Assembly: GCA_965151315.1 (NCBI GenBank)
Contig: CBCTZG010000014.1
Coordinates: 1-42,704 of the forward strand
Length of the DNA stretch: 42,704 bases
Reading direction: 5' to 3'
Source: Avimonoglobus sp965151315
GTDB taxonomy: Bacteria > Bacillota > Clostridia > UBA1381
The translations under genes were made by a program, and so were the position numbers. Below, one piece after another: positions 33,379-42,581 of this stretch. The notes below the pieces were generated by a model that saw nothing but the letters and a program-made list of their open reading frames with translations, did not search any database and had not been told where the DNA came from. Each line of letters opens with the position of its first letter. Positions within the stretch are counted from its first letter, which is position 1.

Positions 33379-36168
33379 CTATCTGTCCACATAATAGGTA
33401 TTCGTCAACAGGTTCCCGTTTGGGCCGACGGCGAATACAGCCAGCTTATCAGCACCGGCGGCAACGGTATGCGTCTGTTCCGCCAGGATCTTCCCGGCCT
33501 CGTCCGGCGTATAGGTCTGCCGGTCAAGCGCCGCCATAAACGCGCCGCGGTATTGGATCGCATATACAGTAATTTCTTGGGGTTGAGCCGCAGAAATTTC
33601 CAGCTTGACCAAAACCGTATCCGCCGTCTGTATCCCGTCAGCAGAATCATCCCCCTTGAAATACTGGACTCTTGCCGTACATTGGGTTTCTTCCTTTACT
33701 GGATCTATGGGGAACACATACACGCCGGGCAGCGTCTCCCCAGCGATCTTTCGGATTTTCTGATCCAAAACCAGCTGATACCGGACGCCCGGCTCGAATG
33801 GATACATACTGACGGCTTCTATCCCTGTGGTTAAATCCAACTCTACCGGCATCCTATTCCCATTCTCACTGCACACTGCAATTCCATCAGGCAGGGTGGC
33901 CGGATCCACGTCAAAATTAAAGTCAATCGAAAACGCATACCTGCCGTCCGCCAGCGCCGTGGTTTGCTCCAACATGGCTTCATACGCTGCCATTGGTGTA
34001 AATAGTACGGCCGAAATAAACGTGATTTTATCATTCTTTGGTAATACGGTCAGGGTTTCTCCCGCCGCAAGCGGATAGCTCCCCAAATCTGTCAACTGTG
34101 AATTTTTGACCGTCGCCGTCGTTTTCTGGACATCCGTCCCGTTTTTCTGTACCGTCAGCGTATAGGTTTCGTCAACGCCCTCGGTGCCGGCTGTAGTAAA
34201 AAACTGTACGTTATACACGCCGCTTTCCCGTACAATCAGCGTAAACTGCGGATTGTCCGCCCGGTGGGCGTTTGTTCCATCATAGCCGACCCGCTTCGTC
34301 GCAAAGGTGTTTCCGTCTACAAAATTATCGCCCGAGAACTCCGTATATCCAGTCTCATTTTTCTCGTTGTTCTCGCAGGCCCAGACAACAATCGGCTCTC
34401 CGTCCTGCCGGTATGCCGGGATAAAGTCGATCGCATATGGGAAATAGTCATTTCCGGCAAACCGGTACCGCGGATATACCCGCACGGTCTCTCCGCCTGC
34501 TAAAACGCCGGTCGTTTTTTCTTTCATCGTGCTGTCAAATATTTTTATGGTTCCGCCGTTTGTGGCGGTGACTGCGCTTAAAAAGTCACTAACTAGGGTG
34601 CCTGGCTCTACACCGGCCACCCGCTGATCCGAAATGGTATAAACCGCCGATTCCAGTTCAGACACGGCATTGTCACCGATCTCTACCTGAACGGCATAGT
34701 CCGCCTGCGTCCCATCCTGTGCTGTAACGGTCATGGAAAATCCTTCTGTGATCGCCTGTGTGCTGCCGTCTGCAAACGGATGCGACAGCTTTGCAAATTC
34801 TGGTACGGTAATATTTTGAAAAAACACATCCGCTAGCTCTCCATACGGAACTGTGATCACGTTATCAACAATACTGTATACCCTCGAAGTCAGCGCTGTG
34901 TCACTAGACGGCGCCAGGCAGGACAGGCTGAACGCGTCCGCCTCCCTGCCTTCTACATAGACCTTCAGCGTATCACCGTCTAAAATCGTATCTGCGGTGC
35001 TCTGGGTATCGCCGGTAAAAATTTTTAAGGTGATCGCCGTGTTATGATCAATATTGTTGAGAAATACATCTTTGGGTTCACCGTAAGGGATATTTTTGAT
35101 CTGCTTTTGCGCTTCATCTACTGTATATGCTCTGGGCAGGATATACTGAACCGGGCCTATCGTATACGCCGCCATGATCGTTTTGTCAAACAGCTTATAA
35201 ACCCGGAGAATATCCCCCGGTTCTACCGCGCCATCCTGTGAATCGATTTCGACAGCGCAGTCAAACGGTACCCAAAAGCCTTTCAGGAAATCTTCCACAG
35301 CCGTTTTGTATAAAACGCCTGTGATCGTATTGTCCGCAATCCCGTACATTTCAGATTCCAGCCGCGGCGCCGATGTATTGTGCTCCACCGGCACGCTGGT
35401 CATCCGAAAGGAATCTACAATAAAATTCACTGTCGCTTCCTCCGGCCGCACCAGCAGATACTCGCTGCCATCCCCCCGAAAGGTGAACACCATTTGTTCT
35501 GCGCCGCCCAACGAAACATACCGTCCGTCATCGGGGTTCCCCAGAATTCCATTGAATGTATGGCGCCCCTCGGCGTCCTGGACCTCGACCGTTACCGGCG
35601 CCGCCACATATGCCTTCGGGCACCAGTAATCCATAACATAGCTTCCCTTTTGTGTGATCGGCCATTGGATCCATAAATCCTCCAGCTGATCCGCGGTGAT
35701 ATTGCGGACGATCACCGGCTGGCGGGTGCCCTGGTTTCCCAGGGCCGTATGCTCCCTGCCCGCCCGCTGGGATGGGTCTACCAGCGGGCCATAGGTAAAG
35801 GCAGCCGTGTCTTCGGTCGTATACTCGATCGTTTCTGTATTGCTGCCCATCGTCACGCTGCATTCCGCCGTTTGTTCGCCGTCGGTCAGCTGCACTGTAT
35901 ATGGACCAGCTTCTGAAAAAACGCTGCCAAAAACATACAGCTTTCCTGTCCCCGGATGGATCACAAACTGTTCCTCCGCCACCGGCTGGCCGTTTACAAG
36001 CACAGTATCCGGGGAAAAGGCCGCGCTGTCGTACAGGAATACCAGGCTGACTCCTGCATTATAAACATTGTCTGCATGAGGCGTCAGCGTCTGTTCCTCC
36101 TGCGCGTATACGGGGCAGCCTAAAATTAAAAGTATCACTGCCAGAAGCAGGGATATCGCTTTTTTCAT
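33379..36168 (-). CDS. Secreted modular beta-sandwich protein, probable glycan-binding surface protein
   Basis: This 929-residue exported protein has a signal peptide of ~22 residues and no SLH or sortase signal. A VNG module (~30-110; VLVNGQPV...AGPYTVQLTDG) is followed by a golvesin-like module (~112-260; FTFRGDGSEYLLVRP). Then come four repeated ~85-residue modules around 'Y-x-I-x-D-N-x-I-x-x-V' (MYGIADNTITGV, VYSIVDNVITVP, VYTISDQRVAGV). A second golvesin-like domain spans ~620-755 (ESGVYNVQFFTTAG), and C-terminal Ig-like domains end the protein. The repeated modules resemble those of secreted clostridial proteins that end in GTxVxDFL. No catalytic residues are recognised. It is encoded directly after the importer's binding protein, where a polymer-capturing protein would be expected, but that role is inferred. 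Confidence 0.72.
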   Translation of the reverse strand: MKKAISLLLAVILLILGCPVYAQEEQTLTPHADNVYNAGVSLVFLYDSAAFSPDTVLVNGQPVAEEQFVIHPGTGKLYVFGSVFSEAGPYTVQLTDGEQTAECSVTMGSNTETIEYTTEDTAAFTYGPLVDPSQRAGREHTALGNQGTRQPVIVRNITADQLEDLWIQWPITQKGSYVMDYWCPKAYVAAPVTVEVQDAEGRHTFNGILGNPDDGRYVSLGGAEQMVFTFRGDGSEYLLVRPEEATVNFIVDSFRMTSVPVEHNTSAPRLESEMYGIADNTITGVLYKTAVEDFLKGFWVPFDCAVEIDSQDGAVEPGDILRVYKLFDKTIMAAYTIGPVQYILPRAYTVDEAQKQIKNIPYGEPKDVFLNNIDHNTAITLKIFTGDTQSTADTILDGDTLKVYVEGREADAFSLSCLAPSSDTALTSRVYSIVDNVITVPYGELADVFFQNITVPEFAKLSHPFADGSTQAITEGFSMTVTAQDGTQADYAVQVEIGDNAVSELESAVYTISDQRVAGVEPGTLVSDFLSAVTATNGGTIKIFDSTMKEKTTGVLAGGETVRVYPRYRFAGNDYFPYAIDFIPAYRQDGEPIVVWACENNEKNETGYTEFSGDNFVDGNTFATKRVGYDGTNAHRADNPQFTLIVRESGVYNVQFFTTAGTEGVDETYTLTVQKNGTDVQKTTATVKNSQLTDLGSYPLAAGETLTVLPKNDKITFISAVLFTPMAAYEAMLEQTTALADGRYAFSIDFNFDVDPATLPDGIAVCSENGNRMPVELDLTTGIEAVSMYPFEPGVRYQLVLDQKIRKIAGETLPGVYVFPIDPVKEETQCTARVQYFKGDDSADGIQTADTVLVKLEISAAQPQEITVYAIQYRGAFMAALDRQTYTPDEAGKILAEQTHTVAAGADKLAVFAVGPNGNLLTNTYYVDR

Positions 36169-36191
36169 ACTTGCGTCCCTCCATCTTTTCG

Positions 36192-37685
36192 TCAGGCCTT
36201 TTCAGCTAAAAACGCGTCGACCTGTTTTTGTATTTCTGCAATAATTTTCCCGTTGCCGGCCAACTCCAGCTTATTCTGCCACTCAGCGTACATTTCCTCC
36301 CAGTTCTCCATAGCACCGGACATGAGCATGCCATAGTATTCATCCCGGATACTTTCCACCTGCGCGATATAATTGGAAATACTGGATGTATCCGGCACAA
36401 AGCCCATCAGCTTGGAACGGTTCTCAGAGGAATTGACCTCATCAAATACCCAGTGCTTATAACCTTCCGGCTCTAACTGGTGGTCATACGCCAGCTCCGT
36501 ATTGCCCACGATCCACTTATACAGGCCATATTTGTCGTTGGCCGTGGCCTGGCCTGTGGGGGAAACAGTTTCGATCCGGTCCTCGCCCACCTTGGTATAA
36601 TGCTCTCCTTCAATACCAAACACCAGCAGGTTATAAAGCTCCTTGTCGGACTGCAGAAGGTTTATCACCTGCATAGCTTCTTCCTTGTGTTTGCTGGAGG
36701 CCATAATGCTGGTGCCGCCGGCCGTATTGTCTTTTCCGATAAAATAGGTATCCGCGTACGGGATCGTCAGGATCTCCACACCGTATTTACTGGTGAGATT
36801 TTCCTCGACAAACGGCGTCCAGACCGCGTCCCACCAAAGGTAGCCGTCCTTTTTGCCGATAAAGTTATTCCTATCGTTGGCGCCCACTACGTCCTGACGG
36901 ATATATCCTGCTTGGAACCATTCCCGGGCGCGTTTGAAATAAGTGTTTTTCATATAATCGTTGGCATATGTGTTGAATACCTGACAGCTATCATCCCCAA
37001 TATCAACGCTGTAATGGGACACAACGGTTTCCATACCCTTGATGTTAGGCATGGCTACGGATTTAAATGGAATCCCAGCCTCTTTGACCTTTTTCGCGAA
37101 ATCCCCCAAAATGTCAAACGCCTTTTCTGTAAACATGCTGTTTTGGTTAAGTTCGTTGGTCAGGCCCGCAATATCCAGATACTGCTCGGCGTATTCTTTG
37201 ATAAAACAAAGGCTGCGGATATTGGCACACATCTGATACGTCGGGATCCCGTAAATCTGACCGTTAACCTTCTGGTAGTCCATAAACCATTCCGGCAGCG
37301 CCGCTTTGGTTTCCGTCCCATACTGCTCCAAAAGCGTGTCCAGCGGCTCAAAGGTTCCGTTTTCGACCTCCACGGAAAAATCCAGCCCATAATTGTTGGC
37401 GATATCAATCTGCTCTTTGCTTGCGCACATCAGCGCAAAATTCTGTTTGTATTCCGACAAGGGGATTGCCTCAAACTGCACCTCCACATTGGGCAGCTTT
37501 TCCTGGAGCTTTGTGTTAAACGCGGCCCACACCTTTTCAGAGTCCTCCTGCTTGCCCGGGGCGGGCATTACATATTTGAGGACAACCTTGTCCGACGGCC
37601 CCAATGTTTTCTGGGTACATCCAGCCCCGCTTCCCGCCAGCATAACCAAAACCAGCGCGCCTGTTAAAATTTGTTTGAATTTCAT
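36192..37685 (-). CDS. Sugar ABC transporter solute-binding lipoprotein (LplA-like)
   Basis: The 497-residue family-1 extracellular solute-binding protein of a CUT1-type importer has a lipoprotein signal ending LAGSGAGC, with Cys 23 as the lipid attachment site. The body has the usual features: PDVEV-like PNVEVQFEAIPLSEY, INGQIYG-like VNGQIYGIPTY, and a C-terminal MQVINLLQSDKELYNLLVFG found in LplA/YtcQ-like proteins. Members of this group import pectin- or hemicellulose-derived oligosaccharides. The two permease genes lie just upstream (21 bp). No ATPase gene is present in the locus, so a shared MsmX-type ATPase elsewhere is expected. Confidence 0.92.
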   Translation of the reverse strand: MKFKQILTGALVLVMLAGSGAGCTQKTLGPSDKVVLKYVMPAPGKQEDSEKVWAAFNTKLQEKLPNVEVQFEAIPLSEYKQNFALMCASKEQIDIANNYGLDFSVEVENGTFEPLDTLLEQYGTETKAALPEWFMDYQKVNGQIYGIPTYQMCANIRSLCFIKEYAEQYLDIAGLTNELNQNSMFTEKAFDILGDFAKKVKEAGIPFKSVAMPNIKGMETVVSHYSVDIGDDSCQVFNTYANDYMKNTYFKRAREWFQAGYIRQDVVGANDRNNFIGKKDGYLWWDAVWTPFVEENLTSKYGVEILTIPYADTYFIGKDNTAGGTSIMASSKHKEEAMQVINLLQSDKELYNLLVFGIEGEHYTKVGEDRIETVSPTGQATANDKYGLYKWIVGNTELAYDHQLEPEGYKHWVFDEVNSSENRSKLMGFVPDTSSISNYIAQVESIRDEYYGMLMSGAMENWEEMYAEWQNKLELAGNGKIIAEIQKQVDAFLAEKA

Positions 37686-37706
37686 ATATTTATACCTCCT
37701 TCTTCA

Positions 37707-38591
37707 TTAACCCTTTACTGAACCCACAACTAAGCCTTTTGCAAAATATTTCTGAAAAAATGGGAATATCAGCATCATTGGCCCTGCCGCCAAAATTGCC
37801 ATTGCGTACCGCAGGGTTTCCGTAGGCATGGAATCTTCCGTAATCAAAGCGCTGGCGGCCGTCCCCTGCATTTGCTTCACATAGTCCGCTTCATTTAAGA
37901 TCCGCTGCAGAAGATACTGCAAAGAATACAGCTCCGAATCCCGGATATAAATTAAGGACGTATTCCAGTTGTTCCAGCAGCCCAGCGCTTTGGTAAACGC
38001 CAGTGTGGCCAGGATGGGCGTAGACAGCGGAAGAATGATCTTAAAATACACCATGGATTCCCGGGCGCCGTCAATCTTCGCCGCCTCTACCAGCCCTTCA
38101 GGCAAACCTGAAAAGTATGTTTTGAACAAAATCACATTCCATGCGCTCATCAGGCTGGGGAAAATATAAATCCAAAAAGTATTGCCCAAATGCAGGTACT
38201 GGGTGTTTAAGATATATGACGGGACTAAGCCGCCGCTGAAAAACATGGTGATCATCAAAAAAATCAGCAACGGCCGCTTAAATTTAAAGTTAGGCCGGGA
38301 CAAGGGATATCCCATCAGGCTCTGGATAATAATAGACAATATAGTATCCAGCAGGGTAAACGCAATCGTAACCTTATATGCGTTGACGATCTGATACGGA
38401 TTTTTTAACGCCTGCTGGTACGCGCTCAGGCTGAACTCCTTGGGGAACAGGGAATATCCATACTCCAGCACCGCGCTCTCGCTGGAAAACGAAATAGAGA
38501 TCATCATGATCAGCGGCAGGATATAGGTCAGGCTCAGCCCCAGCAGGAAAATGTGCAAGAAAATCCCGCCCGCGCTACGCTTCTTTTTCAT
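37707..38591 (-). CDS. Carbohydrate ABC transporter permease (LplC/YtcP-like)
   Basis: This 294-residue inner-membrane permease has six hydrophobic segments starting at residue ~10 (FLHIFLLGLSLTYILPLIMMI). The cytoplasmic EAA loop, VEAAKIDGARESMVYFKIILPLSTPILA, docks the ATPase. The C-terminus PFFQKYFAKGLVVGSVKG is the standard ending of this permease type. It pairs with the permease at 38603-39562 to form the import channel. The gaps of 11 and 21 bp on its two sides place it in the operon. Confidence 0.95.
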   Translation of the reverse strand: MKKKRSAGGIFLHIFLLGLSLTYILPLIMMISISFSSESAVLEYGYSLFPKEFSLSAYQQALKNPYQIVNAYKVTIAFTLLDTILSIIIQSLMGYPLSRPNFKFKRPLLIFLMITMFFSGGLVPSYILNTQYLHLGNTFWIYIFPSLMSAWNVILFKTYFSGLPEGLVEAAKIDGARESMVYFKIILPLSTPILATLAFTKALGCWNNWNTSLIYIRDSELYSLQYLLQRILNEADYVKQMQGTAASALITEDSMPTETLRYAMAILAAGPMMLIFPFFQKYFAKGLVVGSVKG

Positions 38592-38602
38592 CTTTCCACC
38601 CC

Positions 38603-39562
38603 CTAAAACATACTTTTTTCCGGATCAATCCTGCGGATAATGCCGTTGCTGATCACGATCAGGATTACTCCGGCTATGGAAGAAAATAAGCCAATAGCGG
38701 CCGTTCTGCCCATACTGGAGCCAGTCTGCAAGGCACGGAAAGTATAGGTGGCCAAAATATCCGTTGTTTCATACAGAACCCCGACGTTTCTTGGAATTTG
38801 ATAAAACAGGCCGAAATCGCCGCCGATCAGCCCGCCCACACCCATAATCAGCTTCAGGCAAATCAGGGCGCTGAGCTCAGGCAGCATGATATGAATGATT
38901 TGTCGGATTTTATTCGCACCGTCGATTTTCGCCGCCTCAAACAGGTTTTCGTCAATCCCCACCATGGTGGCGTAGTACAAAAGGCACCCCATGCCAATGC
39001 TCCGCCAAACCTCCACCACGGATAAAATTGCCGGCCAATACCCTGGTTCGGCATACCAGTTTACTCCCTGCCCACCAAATATGCCAATCACCTTGTTCAG
39101 CATTCCGGCAGCAGGATTTAAAAACAAATACACAATATAGGAAATCAAAACGATAGACATAAAAGACGGCAGGATCGCCGACGTCTGGTAAAATTTCAGC
39201 GCCCATTTTTTCTGCACATTATAAAACAAAATCGCAAGTCCAATGGCCGTGATATTATCGATGATCAAAAACCATAGGGAATACAGCACAGTATTGCGCA
39301 TCAGCCGGACAAAATCGTTAGACATGAAGAAAAATTTGAAATTGTCAAAGCCGACCCATTTGCTGCCCAAGATCCCTAGGTTTGGGTTGAAATTTTTAAA
39401 GGCAATGATCACCCCGCCCATGGGCAAGTAACAAAAAACAATTGTCAGGATAATCCCCGGCAGCGCCAGAAGCAGCAGTTCGTAGCTGTCCAGCGTTCCC
39501 GCTTTCAGGCGCCGTTTTTTTCCAGATCCCGTTCTCTTTCTGATAAGCTTCTCTTTTTGCAT
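38603..39562 (-). CDS. Carbohydrate ABC transporter permease (LplB/YteP-like)
   Basis: This 319-residue permease has a basic N-terminus (KRTGSGKKRRLKAG), then six hydrophobic segments beginning ELLLLALPGIILTIVFCYLPMGG. The segment IIAFKNFNPNLGILGSKWVGFDNF is characteristic of LplB/YteP proteins. The EAA loop reads FEAAKIDGANKIRQIIHIMLPEL. It lies 25 bp downstream of the histidine kinase gene, so uptake genes follow the sensor directly, as in the Bacillus yes/yte and lpl systems. Confidence 0.95.
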   Translation of the reverse strand: MQKEKLIRKRTGSGKKRRLKAGTLDSYELLLLALPGIILTIVFCYLPMGGVIIAFKNFNPNLGILGSKWVGFDNFKFFFMSNDFVRLMRNTVLYSLWFLIIDNITAIGLAILFYNVQKKWALKFYQTSAILPSFMSIVLISYIVYLFLNPAAGMLNKVIGIFGGQGVNWYAEPGYWPAILSVVEVWRSIGMGCLLYYATMVGIDENLFEAAKIDGANKIRQIIHIMLPELSALICLKLIMGVGGLIGGDFGLFYQIPRNVGVLYETTDILATYTFRALQTGSSMGRTAAIGLFSSIAGVILIVISNGIIRRIDPEKSMF

Positions 39563-39587
39563 GAATCTGTGTTCCTTTCTGTTTGAA

Positions 39588-41303
39588 TTAGCCTTGGGCT
39601 GGTATGACGATCACGACCCGGGTATATTTGTTTTTAACACTGTCGATCTGCAGCTTGGCCCCGCTCCCGTAAATCAGCCGCAGGCGTTTATATACATTTT
39701 TCATGCCAATGTGCGCGTCTGGCGCAGTCTCTTCCGCCAAGCTCCGCCGCAGGTATTCTAAGTCCTCTGTTTCCATTCCGACCCCGTTGTCCCAGATTTC
39801 AAAATACAGCTGTCCTTCCGATAAATATGCGGAAATTTTAATTTTCCCCGCCTGCTTCAAATCATAGATCCCATGGTAGAGCGCGTTTTCAATCAGCGGC
39901 TGCAGGCTGAGACGCAGGATTTTCTGACTTTTGGCCTCACTACTGATAGAAAATTCCGCCGAAAAATCACCGAACCGCTCCCGCAGCAGATCAATATAGT
40001 CCTGCAAAAATTGAATTTCTTCCGTCAGCGCTACCAGCATAGGTTCATAGGTAAAGCTGTATTTGATGATCCGAGTCAGCTTGACGATCATATTCAGCGC
40101 CGCAGAATCCGGGCCGCTGTCGCATAAAATCTCGGTGCTGACAGCCGTCAGGACATTGTTCAGAAAGTGGGGATTGATCTGCCGCTGCAGCGCCTGCAGC
40201 TGGGATCGGTTATAGTCGAATAAGCGCTGGTCCAGCTGATCCCGCAGCGTCTTGTTGTCGTCAATCAGCGCAATGATCTTAGTAGCTATATATTTTTCTT
40301 CATTTTCCCGCAGCTTGGATAAATCTACAGGGGAAGCGTTATTATCGACCATATCATATAAGTTAATCAAATAGCCAAACGCCGAGAAAGAAATCATAAA
40401 CGCGATCCCAATACTGATCAGGACAAACAGCGCCAAAATACCTAAAACCAGCGCCGTGATCGACAGTATTTGTTTATTATAATCCTTCCAGCCTGTCAGA
40501 ACAATAAACTGCAGATTTCCGCCTAAATTCCCGGCTGTTCCGATAAACCGCCGTCCGCCTTCCTTATAAATTTTTGTTTTCTGGCTGGCTGCGATTCCGC
40601 TGATCAGCGCCGCCTGTTCTTCCCCCGTCTCCTCAAAGACCACCTGATTACTCTGGCCGATGATGTAGAACTGGGACGCGTCCTCTAACGTATTGTCAAT
40701 GGCTTTTTTATAGCTTTCATAGTTAACATTGATAATAATATATCCTAAATCTTTAAACGCCCGAATAAAAGAAATTACCTTGGGATACCGCCCCGCAATT
40801 TGCCGCGGAATCACCGCCTCATCCTGGCTGAGTTCCTGAAAGTACGTTTCCAGATATTGCGCGTCCGCAAAATCCGCCGCCGCGGTTTCCCCGTCAGTGG
40901 TATAATACATCTCTTTTTTTGCTGAATATAAGTAAATTGAATCGATATGCCGCAGAATATTTTTATAATAAATCATTTTTTGTATGGTTTTATCCAGGTA
41001 TTCTTGATATATCAGGGCGTCCGTAGATGACATCAACGTATGGACGTTCTGATCAATATATAGGTTTGATTCCACATTTTTTACTTCAAAAAATATGGAT
41101 GCTGAAAGATCTGCTGCCCGCTCCGCCTGGTGCTGGTTCAAAGCCATCATTCCCTTCCGCGCAGAAAGCAAAAGGGAAAAATAAACAATAACAATGATTA
41201 TCGAAAAAACAACCAGCTGGATCCCAAAATATTTCAGGAAATTCAGGCAGACCAGGCTGTTGAACCGGAACTTTCCAAAAAACTTACGAAAATGCTTAAT
41301 CAT
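39588..41303 (-). CDS. YesM-type sensor histidine kinase
   Basis: This 571-residue membrane kinase has transmembrane segments at ~24-47 and ~282-312, flanking an extracellular sensor domain of ~230 residues. A HAMP-like linker leads to a His_kinase region with QALQRQINPHFLNNVL (phospho-accepting His 379). The ATPase domain has an N box in PLIENALYHG and DNGVGM. It would sense an extracellular sugar signal, possibly with the binding protein, and phosphorylate the regulator encoded before it. The start at 41303 follows GGAG and overlaps the regulator stop by 8 bp (translational coupling). The longer frame to 41417 lies inside the regulator gene and is unlikely. Confidence 0.92.
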   Translation of the reverse strand: MIKHFRKFFGKFRFNSLVCLNFLKYFGIQLVVFSIIIVIVYFSLLLSARKGMMALNQHQAERAADLSASIFFEVKNVESNLYIDQNVHTLMSSTDALIYQEYLDKTIQKMIYYKNILRHIDSIYLYSAKKEMYYTTDGETAAADFADAQYLETYFQELSQDEAVIPRQIAGRYPKVISFIRAFKDLGYIIINVNYESYKKAIDNTLEDASQFYIIGQSNQVVFEETGEEQAALISGIAASQKTKIYKEGGRRFIGTAGNLGGNLQFIVLTGWKDYNKQILSITALVLGILALFVLISIGIAFMISFSAFGYLINLYDMVDNNASPVDLSKLRENEEKYIATKIIALIDDNKTLRDQLDQRLFDYNRSQLQALQRQINPHFLNNVLTAVSTEILCDSGPDSAALNMIVKLTRIIKYSFTYEPMLVALTEEIQFLQDYIDLLRERFGDFSAEFSISSEAKSQKILRLSLQPLIENALYHGIYDLKQAGKIKISAYLSEGQLYFEIWDNGVGMETEDLEYLRRSLAEETAPDAHIGMKNVYKRLRLIYGSGAKLQIDSVKNKYTRVVIVIPAQG

Positions 41304-42522
41304 CGTTTTTCTCCGCCGCCTCCCTGCTGTACTCCGCCGGTGAACAGCCCATATATTCCCGGAAAACTTTCCGGAAATATTTTTCGTCCTTATAACCCAC
41401 CATTTGATACACAGCACTGACTTTTTCTCCCCGATCCAAAAGAGCGACTGCGTTTTTTAAACGGACTTCAATTAAGTAATCAGTAAATGTAGTACCGGTG
41501 GCTTTTTTAAACATCCTGCCGAAATAAGAGGAATTCAAAAATACCAGCCGGGCTATGTCTTCCCGGGAAATATCTTCCGCATAGTGGGCTTCAATATATT
41601 GCTTGGCAATCCGGACTGCGTCCCCGCCGGCGTCTGCGGCATTATCCCGCAGCTGCTCCGTGCCGGCCGACGGGAACAGCGTATCCGCAAACGCGGCATA
41701 CGCCCCGCTGTTCGCAAAAATGAATTCCGGCGTGCCTTCCGCCAAAACAGAAACGGCCGTTTTTAATCTAAATATGCTTTCGAGTGGCTCCGCCAGCGTT
41801 TCTGGCATGATCCCGCCTTCCGGGGAAAGTAAAAGGACATGATATGCACTATCGGCCGCATGGAGCAGGATACACTGGATATTCCTCCGGGCGCATTGGA
41901 TCACGCCGCAAAGCGACCGGACAAATTTATCTTTGCCGCACCGTGCCTGCAGATCCAATGTTTCCCGAACCGGCATAAAAGAAATTTCCGCCAGGCAGCA
42001 GTACGCGTTTTTAAAGGACATCCCCAGCTGAGCCGCCGCGAAAGCGTCTTTGCACTGTGAAATATCCGCAAACCGTCCCCGAAACAGGTCTGCAAAGAAA
42101 CATTCCCGCTCTACCTGCAATTCTTCTTCTGCACGCTGATCCTTCTCCTGATCCAAAAGCTTTTTCAGACAGCCCATAACCTCCTCCAGTTCCCGGGGGT
42201 CCACCACCTTTAATAAATAGTGGAATACATTGTATCGCAACGCCTCCCGGGCATATTCAAACAGCGCATAGGCGCTCAACAGGACTACCCGTATCCGGGG
42301 CATGGTTTCATGAATATATTTTGCCAGCTCTACGCCGGACATTTTCCGCATCCGGATATCCGAAATCACTACGTCCACATCGTCATGCCGTGTCAGATAT
42401 TCCACCGCTTCCGTTCCGTCTTCTAAAGACGCTGCAATTTCGAAATCTGCATACGGCTGCAAATACATTTCCAACAGCTGCCGGGCCTTGAACTCATCAT
42501 CTACAATGACTATCTTATACAT
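41296..42522 (-). CDS. YesN-type response regulator with AraC DNA-binding domain
   Basis: The protein has 408 residues. The receiver domain (~1-120) has acidic residues DDE at 8-10, the phospho-acceptor Asp 55 in VVISDIRM, LLSAY with the conserved Ser at ~83, and Lys 105 in YLLKVVDP. The usual Lys-Pro is Lys-Val here. A ~170-residue middle region follows, then two AraC-type helix-turn-helix motifs (EDIARLVFLNSSYFGRMFKKATG and VSAVYQMVGYKDEKYFRKVF). It is the first gene of the operon, with the ribosome site AAGGAG before the ATG. It likely activates the locus and controls its own expression through the direct repeats at 42582-42610. Confidence 0.93.
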   Translation of the reverse strand: MYKIVIVDDEFKARQLLEMYLQPYADFEIAASLEDGTEAVEYLTRHDDVDVVISDIRMRKMSGVELAKYIHETMPRIRVVLLSAYALFEYAREALRYNVFHYLLKVVDPRELEEVMGCLKKLLDQEKDQRAEEELQVERECFFADLFRGRFADISQCKDAFAAAQLGMSFKNAYCCLAEISFMPVRETLDLQARCGKDKFVRSLCGVIQCARRNIQCILLHAADSAYHVLLLSPEGGIMPETLAEPLESIFRLKTAVSVLAEGTPEFIFANSGAYAAFADTLFPSAGTEQLRDNAADAGGDAVRIAKQYIEAHYAEDISREDIARLVFLNSSYFGRMFKKATGTTFTDYLIEVRLKNAVALLDRGEKVSAVYQMVGYKDEKYFRKVFREYMGCSPAEYSREAAEKNDD

Positions 42523-42581
42523 ATCCCGTTCTCCTTTTATATAATTTTCACATATATCTCAAAAATTAGCAAGGGCTTTTC

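Noticed and set aside
36480..37667. Long open frame of 395 codons on the plus strand
   Set aside because: It is antisense to the solute-binding lipoprotein, which has a lipoprotein signal and family motifs. The plus frame has no ribosome site, motif or neighbour on that strand.
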